Below, in pieces: positions 52,941 to 61,954 of a stretch of DNA of 63,007 nucleotides; within the stretch, counting starts at the first letter, position 1; each line of letters opens with the position of its first letter. The translations under genes were made by a program, and so were the position numbers. The stretch comes from Subdoligranulum variabile. GTDB lineage: Bacteria > Bacillota > Clostridia > Oscillospirales > Ruminococcaceae. Below the pieces are notes generated by a model, which saw only the letters and a list, made by a program, of their open reading frames with translations, did no database searches and was not told the DNA's origin. The stretch lies in assembly GCA_004554775.1 (NCBI GenBank), contig SFKI01000011.1, positions 1-63,007 of the forward strand. The letters are read 5' to 3'.

Positions 52941-54752
52941 ATGCCAAGACCCGGACGCATGACCACTGAGCGCGTCAAGAACTTTAAGGGCAGCCTGCTG
53001 CAACTGCTGCGGGCGCTGGGCAAGTACAAGCTCTCGCTCGTCGTAGTGGTTGCTTTTGCCATACTTTCGACTATTTTTAACATTGCCGGTCCCAAGGTCC
53101 TCGCCAAAGCCACCACGGCACTGGCCACCGGCTGGATCGCCAAGCTGCGCGGTACGGGCGGCATCGACTTTGGCTACATCGGCAAAATTTTGCTGATTTT
53201 GCTGGGGATGTACCTGCTGTCCTCGGCGTTCAGCTTTATTCAGGGCTGGCTGATGAGCGGCCTGTCCCAAAAAGTCTGCTATGATTTCCGCCGCCAGATC
53301 AGCGAAAAGATCGACCACCTGCCGCTGGCCTACTTTGAAAAGCGCACCGTCGGTGAGGTCCTTTCCCGCATCACCAACGATGTGGACACGCTGGGCCAAA
53401 GCCTGAACCAGTCGGTGACGCAGCTGATCACCAGCGTTACCACGATGATCGGCGTTTTGATCATGATGCTGTCCATCAGCGGCAAAATGACGCTGATCGC
53501 GCTGCTGATCTTGCCAGTCTCGCTGGCGCTGGTGCTGCTGGTGGTAAAATTCAGCCAAAAATATTTTAAGGCACAGCAGGCAACGCTGGGCGTCGTCAAC
53601 GGCCAGGTCGAAGAAATTTACTCCGGCCACAACGTCATCAAGGCGTTCAACCGTGAGGAAACCGTGCTGGCGGATTTCAACGTCGCCAACGATAAGCTGT
53701 ACGAATCTGCGTGGAAAAGCCAGTTTCTTTCCGGCCTGATGCAGCCTATCATGAACTTTGTGGGCAATCTGGGCTATGTGGCGGTGGCCGTCGCGGGCAG
53801 CATTTTTGCCGCAGCCGGGGCCATCACCATCGGCGATATCCAGGCGTTTATTCAATATGTCAAAAACTTCACACAGCCCATCCAGCAGCTGGCACAGGTG
53901 TCCAATATGCTGCAAAGCATGGCCGCTGCGTCGGATCGCGTGTTTGAATTTTTGAACGAGGCGGAGGAGGACCAGCAGGCCGACCCCGCCCGCCGTGCCG
54001 ACCCCGCCGCCATCGACGGCCAGGTCACGTTCGACCACGTGCGATTTGGCTACACGCCGGAAAAGACCGTCATCCACGATTTCAGCTGCGAGGTCCAGCC
54101 CGGCCAGAAAGTGGCCATCGTCGGCCCCACCGGCGCAGGCAAAACCACGATGGTCAAGCTGCTGATGCGCTTTTACGATGTGGACGCCGGTGCCATTACG
54201 CTGAATGGCCGCAATGTGCGCGATTTTGACCGCAGCGCCCTGCGAGAAGGCTTCGGCATGGTATTGCAGGATACCTGGCTGTTCAAGGGCACGATCATGG
54301 AGAACATCCGCTATGGCCGCTTGGATGCCACCGACGAGGAAGTCATTGCCGCCGCCAAAGCCGCGAACGCTGACCACTTCATCCGCACGCTGCCCGGCGG
54401 CTACCAGATGGAGCTGAACGAGGACGCGTCCAACGTCAGCCAAGGCCAGAAGCAGTTGTTGACCATCGCCCGTGCGATTCTGGCCGACAATCGCATTTTG
54501 ATTTTGGACGAAGCAACATCCAGCGTCGATACCCGCACCGAGCAGCGCATCCAGTCCGCCATGGACCGCCTGATGAAAGGCCGTACGAGTTTTGTTATTG
54601 CGCACCGGCTGTCTACCATCCGCGATGCGGATAAAATTCTGGTCATGCGCGACGGCGACATTGTTGAACAGGGCACCCACGACGAGCTGATCGACCAGGG
54701 CGGCTTCTACGCCGACCTGTACAACTCCCAGTTCGAGGATGTGACGGCGTAA
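52941..54752 (+). CDS. ABC exporter half-transporter, catalytic subunit
   Basis: A 603-residue subunit with six membrane helices (to about 330) and an ATPase with GPTGAGKTT, signature NVSQGQKQLL and a full Walker B ILILDEATSSVD including the Glu. It pairs with the upstream subunit. It starts one base after the previous stop with GGAGGG upstream, so the two are made in equal amounts. The signature carries Gln in place of the second Gly, a common variant. Confidence 0.93.
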   Translation: MPRPGRMTTERVKNFKGSLLQLLRALGKYKLSLVVVVAFAILSTIFNIAGPKVLAKATTALATGWIAKLRGTGGIDFGYIGKILLILLGMYLLSSAFSFIQGWLMSGLSQKVCYDFRRQISEKIDHLPLAYFEKRTVGEVLSRITNDVDTLGQSLNQSVTQLITSVTTMIGVLIMMLSISGKMTLIALLILPVSLALVLLVVKFSQKYFKAQQATLGVVNGQVEEIYSGHNVIKAFNREETVLADFNVANDKLYESAWKSQFLSGLMQPIMNFVGNLGYVAVAVAGSIFAAAGAITIGDIQAFIQYVKNFTQPIQQLAQVSNMLQSMAAASDRVFEFLNEAEEDQQADPARRADPAAIDGQVTFDHVRFGYTPEKTVIHDFSCEVQPGQKVAIVGPTGAGKTTMVKLLMRFYDVDAGAITLNGRNVRDFDRSALREGFGMVLQDTWLFKGTIMENIRYGRLDATDEEVIAAAKAANADHFIRTLPGGYQMELNEDASNVSQGQKQLLTIARAILADNRILILDEATSSVDTRTEQRIQSAMDRLMKGRTSFVIAHRLSTIRDADKILVMRDGDIVEQGTHDELIDQGGFYADLYNSQFEDVTA

Positions 54753-54770
54753 AAGGCAGGGCCGATCTGC

Positions 54771-54801
54771 TGTAGGGGTCGATGTTTGCATCCGCCCCTA
54801 C
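54771..54801. repeat. TGTAGGGG-class intergenic palindrome
   Basis: Starts TGTAGGGGTCGATG and ends GCATCCGCCCCTAC; related to the element at 24007. Confidence 0.6.
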
Positions 54802-54825
54802 TATTATGGCTGCGGCTATTTCTTT

Positions 54826-54850
54826 GGCTCCGGCCCAAAGGAGCCTTTTT
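54826..54850 (+). terminator. Terminator of the MarR-ABC operon
   Basis: GGCTCC (54826-54831) pairs with GGAGCC (54840-54845), then TTTTT. Confidence 0.65.
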
Positions 54851-54877
54851 ATCCCCCGTATTTCGCTGCAATACTTC

Positions 54878-54906
54878 TTGACAATTGCCTTAAATAACGA
54901 TAAAAT
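54878..54906 (+). promoter_or_regulatory. rny promoter with a long leader
   Basis: TTGACA (54878-54883), 17-base spacer, TAAAAT (54901-54906). The leader to the rny start is about 285 bases (54912-55197); no gene stands out there. Confidence 0.72.
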
Positions 54907-55197
54907 TGTAAACAGGAATAAAAGGATCATCGCCGCACGTACCCGCTGCCTGTGCGGCTGCGTCCATAGGGTGTCGCCCACCGGGAACACCGCTTTTTTA
55001 CAATACAGTATCCGCCTGTTTTTGGCTTAGCTATGTTTTATATTGCTGCACTGTGGCATAAGTGTGCTGTTTTGGGCCCACTTTGGCCGCGCTGTGCTGC
55101 TTTTGCCATAAAAAACAAACCGTATATTGAAAAAGCGTCCCGCTGTGCTGCGCCCTCCTGAATTTGCAATTTGCCAAAATTAAGGAGTGAACTGACC

Positions 55198-56751
55198 ATG
55201 AGCCCGATTATCACTGTGCTGCTGGTCCTTGTTGCTGCTGCTGTTTGCGGGGCGCTCGGTTTTTATCTGGGCGGCGAAAACCGCAAGCGTACGGCCGAAG
55301 CCAAGATTGGCTCGGCGGAAGACGAAGCCAAGCGCATCGTGAACGATGCCATCAAAACGGCCGAAGCCAAGCGCAAGGAAACCATCGTAGAAGCCAAAGA
55401 CGAAGCTTTTAAACTCAAGAGCGAAGCCGACAAGGAGATCAAGGACCGCCGTGCCGAGATCACCCGCCAGGAGCGCCGCATAGACCAGAAGGAGGAAGCG
55501 CTGGATAAGCGCACCGCCGCCATGGAGCGCAAGGAAGAGGACCTCAAGCGCCGCACCGAGACCGTCGAGGCCCGCCTGGACGAGCTGGAACAGCTCAAAA
55601 TGCGCCAGATGGAAAAGCTGGAAACTATTGCCGCCATGAGCCAGGAGGATGCCCGCGCCGTGCTGCTCAAGCAGGTGGACGACGAGCTGACCCACGAAAA
55701 GGCTATGAAGATCAGCGCCTACCAGGCCAACATGAAGGACGAGTGCGACAACATCGCCCGCGAGCTGGTCGGCCAGGCCATTGCCCGCTGCGCCGCTGAT
55801 GCCACCAGCGAAGCCACCGTCAGTGTGGTGCCGCTGCCCAGCGACGAGATGAAGGGCCGCATCATTGGCCGTGAGGGCCGCAACATCCGCGCCCTCGAGA
55901 CCGCCACCGGCTGCGACCTGATTATTGATGATACGCCCGAAGCCATCACACTTTCGAGCTTTGACCAGACCCGCCGCGAGGTCGCCCGCATGGCCCTCGA
56001 ACGCCTGATCGCCGATGGCCGTATTCACCCCGCCCGCATCGAGGAAACTGTCGACAAGTGCCGCCGCGAGCTCGAAATCCAGATGAAGCGCGAGGGTGAC
56101 AAGGCTGTTATGGATCTTGGCATCCACAGCCTGCACCCCGACCTCGTCAAGCTCATCGGCCGCCTGAAGTACCGCACCAGCTACGGCCAGAATGTGCTGA
56201 GCCACTCGCTGGAAGTGGCCTGGCTGGCTGGCCTGATGGCTGGCGAGCTGGGCGTCAACGTCCAGTTGGCCCGCCGCGCCGGTTTGCTGCATGATATCGG
56301 CAAAGCGCTCGACCACGAGATCGAGGGAAGCCATGTGCAGATCGGCGTTGACATCTGCAAGAAGTACCGCGAGAACCCGCAGGTCATCCACGCCATCGAG
56401 GCCCACCACGGCGACGTGGAGCCCAAGACTACCCTGGCGTTCATCATCATGGCCGCCGATGCCATCTCCGCTGCCCGCCCCGGTGCCCGTCGTGAGAACA
56501 TGGAGAGCTACATCAAGCGTCTGGAAACGCTGGAAGCCCTCTGCAACGCCTTCGAGGGCGTCGAAAGCTCTTACGCTGTGCAGGCAGGCCGCGAGGTCCG
56601 CATCCTGGTTCAGCCGGACAAGGTCAGCGACGATCAGGTCATTCTGCTGGCACGCAATGTCGCCAAAAAGATCGAGAACGAGCTGGACTACCCCGGCCAG
56701 ATCAAGGTCAGCGTCATCCGCGAAAGCCGCGCCACCGAGTACGCCAAATAA
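55198..56751 (+). CDS. rny: Ribonuclease Y
   Basis: A 517-residue RNase Y, the endonuclease that starts mRNA decay in Firmicutes. One N-terminal membrane helix (SPIITVLLVLVAAAVCGALGF) is followed by a long coiled coil (about 30-190), a KH domain (GRIIGREGRNIRALE) and an HD domain (LLHDIGKALDHE). Full length for the family. ATG 55198 has AAGGAG 10 bases upstream; an in-frame ATG at 55171 would be inside the leader and is less likely. Closed by its own terminator. Confidence 0.96.
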   Translation: MSPIITVLLVLVAAAVCGALGFYLGGENRKRTAEAKIGSAEDEAKRIVNDAIKTAEAKRKETIVEAKDEAFKLKSEADKEIKDRRAEITRQERRIDQKEEALDKRTAAMERKEEDLKRRTETVEARLDELEQLKMRQMEKLETIAAMSQEDARAVLLKQVDDELTHEKAMKISAYQANMKDECDNIARELVGQAIARCAADATSEATVSVVPLPSDEMKGRIIGREGRNIRALETATGCDLIIDDTPEAITLSSFDQTRREVARMALERLIADGRIHPARIEETVDKCRRELEIQMKREGDKAVMDLGIHSLHPDLVKLIGRLKYRTSYGQNVLSHSLEVAWLAGLMAGELGVNVQLARRAGLLHDIGKALDHEIEGSHVQIGVDICKKYRENPQVIHAIEAHHGDVEPKTTLAFIIMAADAISAARPGARRENMESYIKRLETLEALCNAFEGVESSYAVQAGREVRILVQPDKVSDDQVILLARNVAKKIENELDYPGQIKVSVIRESRATEYAK

Positions 56752-56756
56752 TTTCC

Positions 56757-56788
56757 GCAGCCCGCCGCTTGCCGGTGGGCTGCTTTTT
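56757..56788 (+). terminator. Terminator after rny
   Basis: GCAGCCC (56757-56763) pairs with GGGCTGC (56777-56783), then TTTTT. Confidence 0.82.
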
Positions 56789-56800
56789 CGTTCAACCGTC

Positions 56801-56829
56801 TTGCATATTTTCCCGCTAAGCCTTATAAT
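56801..56829 (+). promoter_or_regulatory. Promoter of the racemase gene
   Basis: TTGCAT (56801-56806), 17-base spacer, TATAAT (56824-56829). The leader is about 28 bases. Confidence 0.78.
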
Positions 56830-56862
56830 AAATAAGAATACTCTTATAAGGAGGGGTACGCC

Positions 56863-57594
56863 ACGTCACAGCAAAAACTGCCGCAAAACCCCCACAAGGA
56901 AGTGCTGGGCATCCTGGGCGGGCTGGGGCCTGCCGCCAGCTGCTACCTGTACCAGATGCTGATCGACCATACCCCTGCATCCTGCGATCAGGATCATATC
57001 GACATCGTCATTTCTTCCCGCGCGTCCACGCCGGACCGCACGGCGTTCATTATGGGCAAAAGCAAAGAGGATCCCTTTGCCGTCATGGAGCAGGACGGCT
57101 CCAGCCTGGTTCACTACGGTGCCACGGTCATTGCCATCCCCTGCAACACGGCCCACTATTTTTATGACCGCCTGGCCGAAGCCCTGCCCGTGCCGGTGCT
57201 GAACATGCCCCGCCTGACGGTGGCCGACGCCAAAGCCGCAGGCTGCACCAAACTGGGTATCCTGGCAACGGACGGCACCTTGCAGGCCGAGACCTATCAA
57301 ATTGCCTGCCGCGACGCTGGCATCGACTGGGCTGTGCCCACCGGCGACCACCAGGAGGACGTGATGTCGGTCATTTACGACGACATCAAGCAGGGCCGCC
57401 GCGCCGATATGGCTAAGTTCGGCGGTGCCGTGCATGACCTGAAAAAGCAGGGCTGCGACATGGCCGTTTTGGGCTGCACCGAGCTGAGCCTTGTCAAGCG
57501 CGATGAGCATTTGGGCAAGTTCTTCATCGACAGCACCGAGGTGCTTTGCCGCCACGCGTTGGAAGCCTGCGGCGTAACGCCCATCGGCTTTTGA
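56863..57594 (+). CDS. Aspartate/glutamate racemase family protein with non-standard start
   Basis: A 230-243 residue racemase. The two catalytic Cys are in AIPCNTAHYF near 96 and LGCTELSLVK near 207 (from the upstream start), and GILGGLGPAAS marks the N-terminus. The ribosome binding site AAGGAGGGG is followed after 6 bases by ACG at 56863 in frame, giving TSQQKLPQNPHKEVLGIL; the first standard start, GTG at 56902, has AAGGA directly adjacent with no spacing. So ACG may be used, or an ATG has mutated. D-aspartate made here could feed the D-Asp-ligase-like gene at 34506. Confidence 0.88.
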   Translation, partial: TSQQKLPQNPHKEVLGILGGLGPAASCYLYQMLIDHTPASCDQDHIDIVISSRASTPDRTAFIMGKSKEDPFAVMEQDGSSLVHYGATVIAIPCNTAHYFYDRLAEALPVPVLNMPRLTVADAKAAGCTKLGILATDGTLQAETYQIACRDAGIDWAVPTGDHQEDVMSVIYDDIKQGRRADMAKFGGAVHDLKKQGCDMAVLGCTELSLVKRDEHLGKFFIDSTEVLCRHALEACGVTPIGF

Positions 57595-57638
57595 ACCAAA
57601 GTAAACACACCTACGCGGTTTGTTATAAGGAGAGAATC

Positions 57639-59651
57639 ATGGATCAGAAAAAATTTTATATCACAACGCCGATCTACTACCCCAGCGATAAGCTGCACAT
57701 CGGCCATACCTACTGCACCGTGGCGACTGATGCCATGGCCCGCTACAAGCGTTTGCAGGGCTACAACGTCAAGTTCCTGACCGGCACCGACGAGCACGGC
57801 CAGAAAATTGAGCTGAAGGCCAAAGAAGCCGGCGTCACCCCGCAGCAGTTTGTTGACAACATCGTCGAGGGCCCCAAGGGCGTCAAGGATCTGTGGAAGC
57901 TGATGAACATCAGCTACGACCGTTTCATCCGCACCACCGACGACTACCACGTTGCCGCCATCCAGAAGATCTTTAAAAAGATGTACGAGAAGGGCGACAT
58001 CTACAAGGGCACCTACAAGGGCAAGTACTGCACTCCGTGCGAAAGCTTCTGGACCGAGAGCCAGCTGGTCAACGGCTGCTGCCCGGACTGCGGCCGTCCC
58101 GTCGTCGACGCCGAGGAGGAAGCCTACTTCTTCCGCCTGTCCAAGTACGCCGACCGCGTGCGTGACCTGCTGGTCAACACCGACTTCCTGCTGCCGCGTT
58201 CCCGCGTCAACGAGATGGTACATAACTTTATCGACCCGGGCCTTGAGGATCTCTGCGTTTCCCGTACCAGCTTCAAGTGGGGCATCCCGGTCGATTTCGA
58301 CCCCAAGCATGTCGTCTACGTCTGGATCGACGCGCTGTTTAACTACACTACCGCGCTCGGCTTCATGAACGATAAGTACCCCGACAGCGACTACGAGACT
58401 TTCTGGCCTGCCGACGTGCATTTTATCGGCAAGGAGATCGTACGTTTCCATTCCATCATCTGGCCCGCCATGCTGATGAGCATGGATATGCCCCTGCCCA
58501 AGCACGTGTACGGCCACGGCTGGCTGCTGCTGGACGGCGGCAAAATGTCCAAGTCCAAGGGCAACGTGGTCGACCCCTATCTGCTGGCCGAGCGTTACAG
58601 CGCCGACGCCCTGCGCTACTTCCTGCTGCGTGATTTCCCGTTCGGCTCCGACGGCAACTTCTCCAACGAACTGCTGATCAACCGCATCAATATGGACCTG
58701 GCCAACGATTTGGGCAACCTGCTGTCCCGTACCACCGCTATGGCGGACAAGTATTTCGGCGGCACCTTGCCCACTGACCAGGCTGAGGGCCCCGAGGATG
58801 CCGCCCTGCTGGAAAAGGTCGGCGGCCTGCGCGCCCGTTACGAGGCCGACATGGAAGCCTATGCGTTCCAGAACGCTCTGGCCGATGTGTTCGAGGTTAT
58901 TGACAACGCCAACAAGTACATCGACGCCACCGCACCTTGGGTGCTGGCCAAGAACGAGGACACCAAGCCCCGCCTGGCCCGCGTGCTGTACAATCTGGCC
59001 GAAACACTGCGCGTCTGCACGGTGCTGCTCCAGCCGTTTATGCCCGACACCTGCGAGAAGATCTTTGCCCAGTTGGGTGTGGATGACAGCCTGAAAACCT
59101 GGGACAGCGCCGCTGCCGTAGGTTCGATGCCTGCCAACGCAACCCTGCATAAAGGCGAGAACATCTTCCCCCGTATTGACACCGCCAAAGAACTGGTCGA
59201 GCTGGAAGCCTTGGAAGCTGCCCAGAAAGCCGCTGCCCAGGCTGCCAACGCCCCGGCTGAGGAGCCAAAAGCCGAGGCTGCCGCTGCCAGCGCTGAACTG
59301 ATCGGCGACCATGAGGCTGAGATCAGCTTTGACGATTTCTGCAAGGTGGAGCTGCGCGTAGCCGAGGTCCGCGCCTGCGAGCGCATGAAGGAGAGCAAAA
59401 AGCTGCTGCACCTGACCGTTTTTGACGGCGAGCGCGAGCGCTGCATCCTGTCCGGTATCGCCAAGTGGTTTGCGCCCGAGGATTTGATCGGCAAAAAGAT
59501 CGGTATTGTTGCCAACCTTGCCCCCCGACCGATGATGAAGGGCAAGTATGTCAGCGAGGGCATGATCTTTGCCGCCGATACCGATGTGGACGGCGGCTGC
59601 TCGATCGCCTTCTTCCCCGACAGCACCCCCGCCGGTGCGCGCATCCACTAA
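57639..59651 (+). CDS. metG: Methionyl-tRNA synthetase
   Basis: A 670-residue class I synthetase. The HIGH motif is KLHIGHTYC near residue 20, the zinc knuckle is CTPCESF ... GCCPDCGRP (four Cys) and the KMSKS loop is KMSKSKGN near 305. Residues 570-670 form a C-terminal tRNA-binding OB fold (SFDDFCKVELRVAEV). The Ala/Glu-rich hinge lies before it. ATG 57639 has AAGGAG upstream. It starts 44 bases after the racemase gene. Confidence 0.97.
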   Translation: MDQKKFYITTPIYYPSDKLHIGHTYCTVATDAMARYKRLQGYNVKFLTGTDEHGQKIELKAKEAGVTPQQFVDNIVEGPKGVKDLWKLMNISYDRFIRTTDDYHVAAIQKIFKKMYEKGDIYKGTYKGKYCTPCESFWTESQLVNGCCPDCGRPVVDAEEEAYFFRLSKYADRVRDLLVNTDFLLPRSRVNEMVHNFIDPGLEDLCVSRTSFKWGIPVDFDPKHVVYVWIDALFNYTTALGFMNDKYPDSDYETFWPADVHFIGKEIVRFHSIIWPAMLMSMDMPLPKHVYGHGWLLLDGGKMSKSKGNVVDPYLLAERYSADALRYFLLRDFPFGSDGNFSNELLINRINMDLANDLGNLLSRTTAMADKYFGGTLPTDQAEGPEDAALLEKVGGLRARYEADMEAYAFQNALADVFEVIDNANKYIDATAPWVLAKNEDTKPRLARVLYNLAETLRVCTVLLQPFMPDTCEKIFAQLGVDDSLKTWDSAAAVGSMPANATLHKGENIFPRIDTAKELVELEALEAAQKAAAQAANAPAEEPKAEAAAASAELIGDHEAEISFDDFCKVELRVAEVRACERMKESKKLLHLTVFDGERERCILSGIAKWFAPEDLIGKKIGIVANLAPRPMMKGKYVSEGMIFAADTDVDGGCSIAFFPDSTPAGARIH

Positions 59652-59661
59652 GTACGAGAGT

Positions 59662-59869
59662 TTTGTTCCTTTCTTGAAAGAAAGGAACCGAAAGAACTTT
59701 TAACAAAACAAAAATGAGGTCGTAGGGGGGCGGCGTCCCCGACGCCCCTCGTTTGCCTGGACCCGCAACATCCCCGCGTCTGAGCAGTTTTGCTTTGCCG
59801 CGTGTGGTGTATAGGTTTAAAATTTCTTTGGTTCTTTCTTCCTAAAGAAAGGACGAAGAGGAGTCCTTT
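59662..59869. repeat. Hairpins and a TGTAGGGG-class repeat between metG and the EamA gene
   Basis: GTTCCTTTCTT (59665-59675) pairs with AAGAAAGGAAC (59678-59688). A REP-type half element CGTAGGGGGGCGGCGTCC with GACGCCCC lies at 59721-59750. A similar CTTTCTT/AAGAAAG pair precedes the next start. No gene is visible. Confidence 0.55.
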
Positions 59870-60814
59870 GTGGAAAATAAAAAATCACGGTTGGACACAT
59901 TCTTTTCTAACCCCGCCGCTGCGGTGGCTATGGCCATCCTCTGCAACATTTTGTGGGGATCGGCGCTGCCGTTCATCAAAATGGGCTACCGGATGTTTGC
60001 CATTGATTCCGCAGACACGGCGTCCATCCTCTGCTTTGCGGGCGTCCGCTTCATGATGGGCGCAGCGCTGGTCTGGCTGGCCGGGCTGGCACTCAACCGC
60101 CGCCCGCTGCCCATGCCGCGCGGCAAACAGCTGGCATCCTGCTGCGGGTTGGGCTTGTGGCAGACCGCCGCGCAGTATTTCTTCTACTACTCGGCCGCGG
60201 CGCTGCTTACCGGCGCTATGGGCGGCATCATCAACAGCACCCAAAGCTTTATGGGCGTCATTGTGGCGCACTTCCTGTACGGCAAGGCCGACCGCATGAC
60301 CCCGCGCAAGGCGCTGGGCTGCGTGTTGGGCTTTGGCGGCGTGCTGTTTGCTACCCTGGGCAACTACGGCAGCGGCAGTGCCAAAGGCATCGCCTACATG
60401 CTGCTTGCCTCTGCCATCTTCTCGCTGGCGGGCCCGTGGAATAAGGCCGCCGCCAAAAAGACCGACAGCTTCACCGTCTGCGTGCTCAACCTGGGCTGCG
60501 GCGGTCTGGCGCTGGCTGTCCTCGGCTTTGCCATGGGCGGCACGCTGCGTCCGCAGCAGGCCGGGGCCATTGCAGATCTGCTCGTGCTGGCGTTCATTTC
60601 CGGTGCGGGCTATGTGCTGTGGGCCCTGCTGATGAAGAACAACCCAATCTCTCGCATTGCCATCTTCGGCCTGATCATCCCGATCATGAACGTGCTGCTG
60701 TCCGCCCTGCTCAACGGCGAACCGTTGTTTGAGTGGCAGTACATCGTCGCGCTGGCACTCGTCTGTGTGGGCATCTTCCTCGTAAACCGCGCCCCGCAGC
60801 CAAAGGAAAGCTGA
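59870..60814 (+). CDS. DMT-superfamily (EamA) transporter
   Basis: A 314-residue protein with ten hydrophobic spans in two EamA repeats, the first containing LCNILWGSALPFIKMGY and the second IFSLAGPWNKAAAKKT and IPIMNVLLSALLNGEPL. It starts at GTG 59870 after GAGGAG, and follows an intergenic repeat. It ends three bases before tatD. Export of an amino acid or other metabolite is likely; the substrate is not known. Confidence 0.9.
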   Translation: MENKKSRLDTFFSNPAAAVAMAILCNILWGSALPFIKMGYRMFAIDSADTASILCFAGVRFMMGAALVWLAGLALNRRPLPMPRGKQLASCCGLGLWQTAAQYFFYYSAAALLTGAMGGIINSTQSFMGVIVAHFLYGKADRMTPRKALGCVLGFGGVLFATLGNYGSGSAKGIAYMLLASAIFSLAGPWNKAAAKKTDSFTVCVLNLGCGGLALAVLGFAMGGTLRPQQAGAIADLLVLAFISGAGYVLWALLMKNNPISRIAIFGLIIPIMNVLLSALLNGEPLFEWQYIVALALVCVGIFLVNRAPQPKES

Positions 60815-60817
60815 ACC

Positions 60818-61609
60818 ATGACCAATATTTTTGACACCCATGCCCATTATGCCAGCGGCCAGTTTAACGGCGACCGTGCCGACCTGCTGACCGCCTTGCC
60901 CCAGGGCGGCGTGGTGGGCGTGCTGGAATGCGCCACCCACTCGGGCGATGCGCAGAAGGTGCTGGAGCTGGCGCACACTACGCCTTACTTCCACGCCGCC
61001 CTGGGCATCCACCCGGAAAGCCTCATCGAAGAGGACGCCGCCACCGTGGCCGTCTACCACGGCGATTGGCGCGCCGAGCTGGCCGCCATGCGCCCGCTGT
61101 ACGCCGACCCTGCCGTCGTCGCGGTGGGGGAGATCGGGCTCGACCATCATTGGCCCGTCCCGCGCGAGGAGCAGTATGCGCTGTTTGAAGCACAGCTGCA
61201 GCTGGCCCGGGAGATGGACCTGCCCGTGTCGGTCCATGACCGCGAGGCCCACGCTGAAATGTACGAGCTGCTGCGCAAATATAAGCCGCGCGGCGCGCTG
61301 CACTGCTACAGTGGCAGCGCCGACGATGCCGCCTGGCTGGTCGAGCAGGGCATGTACCTGGGCTTTGGCGGGGCTGTGACCTACAAGGGGGCCAAGCGCG
61401 CCGCCAAGGTGCTGGCCGCTATCCCGCATGACCGCGCCTTGCTGGAAACGGACTGCCCCTACATGGCACCGGAACCTGTGCGCGGCACCCGCAACGACAG
61501 CCGCAGCATTGCCCATGTGGCAGCCTACATCGGCACGATCTGGAATATGGATGCCCAGGCCGTGCTGGACCAGACTGCCGCCAACGCCCGGCGCTGTTTC
61601 AGGCTGTAA
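60818..61609 (+). CDS. tatD: TatD-family metal-dependent hydrolase
   Basis: A 263-residue TIM-barrel. Metal-site motifs are FDTHAHYA near the start, VGEIGLDHHWP near 107, SVHDREAH, HCYSG and LLETDCPYMAPEPVRG near 210. TatD proteins are 3'-5' DNA exonucleases or DNA-repair/RNA-quality enzymes. AAAGGAAAG lies upstream of the ATG. It is coupled to the EamA gene by the 3-base gap. Confidence 0.93.
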   Translation: MTNIFDTHAHYASGQFNGDRADLLTALPQGGVVGVLECATHSGDAQKVLELAHTTPYFHAALGIHPESLIEEDAATVAVYHGDWRAELAAMRPLYADPAVVAVGEIGLDHHWPVPREEQYALFEAQLQLAREMDLPVSVHDREAHAEMYELLRKYKPRGALHCYSGSADDAAWLVEQGMYLGFGGAVTYKGAKRAAKVLAAIPHDRALLETDCPYMAPEPVRGTRNDSRSIAHVAAYIGTIWNMDAQAVLDQTAANARRCFRL

Positions 61610-61618
61610 AATTACCTG

Positions 61619-61640
61619 AATATACAAAATGTATATTTTT
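61619..61640 (+). terminator. A+T-rich terminator after tatD
   Basis: AATATACA (61619-61626) pairs with TGTATATT (61630-61637), then TTT. Confidence 0.6.
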
Positions 61641-61665
61641 ATAAAAAACACAGGAGCGTATTATT

Positions 61666-61899
61666 ATGAAAGCACGTATCCCCAAGCACCGCGAATTTAT
61701 CATTGATTTCCCCCAGAGCATGGACCAGGCCAAGGCTGACGAGGGCTGGGCAAAGCTGAACGAGATCGTAGAGGAGTACAAAAAGACCCACAACGGCCAG
61801 AGCGTCTACTCTGCCACCTTCATTGAGGACTGCGAGCCTGCCGTGAAGAAGCTGCAGGAAGAGTACGGCTTCAACTACACCATCCAGGAAATCAAGTGA
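61666..61899 (+). CDS. 77-residue soluble protein of unknown function
   Basis: A helical, charged protein (IPKHREFIIDFPQSMDQAKA, WAKLNEIVEEYKKTH, KKLQEEYGFNYTIQEIK) with no membrane span. The ATG has AGGAG upstream and a perfect hairpin follows the stop, so it is expressed alone. I do not recognise the family; the last helix-strand pattern resembles a small ferredoxin-like fold. Confidence 0.72.
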   Translation: MKARIPKHREFIIDFPQSMDQAKADEGWAKLNEIVEEYKKTHNGQSVYSATFIEDCEPAVKKLQEEYGFNYTIQEIK

Positions 61900-61903
61900 T
61901 ACG

Positions 61904-61931
61904 AACGGCGGACAAGTGCGTCCGCCGTTTT
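61904..61931 (+). terminator. Terminator after the 77-residue gene
   Basis: AACGGCGGAC (61904-61913) pairs with GTCCGCCGTT (61920-61929), followed by TTGCTTTT. Confidence 0.8.
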
Positions 61932-61954
61932 GCTTTTGTATAAGGAATGGGGGA

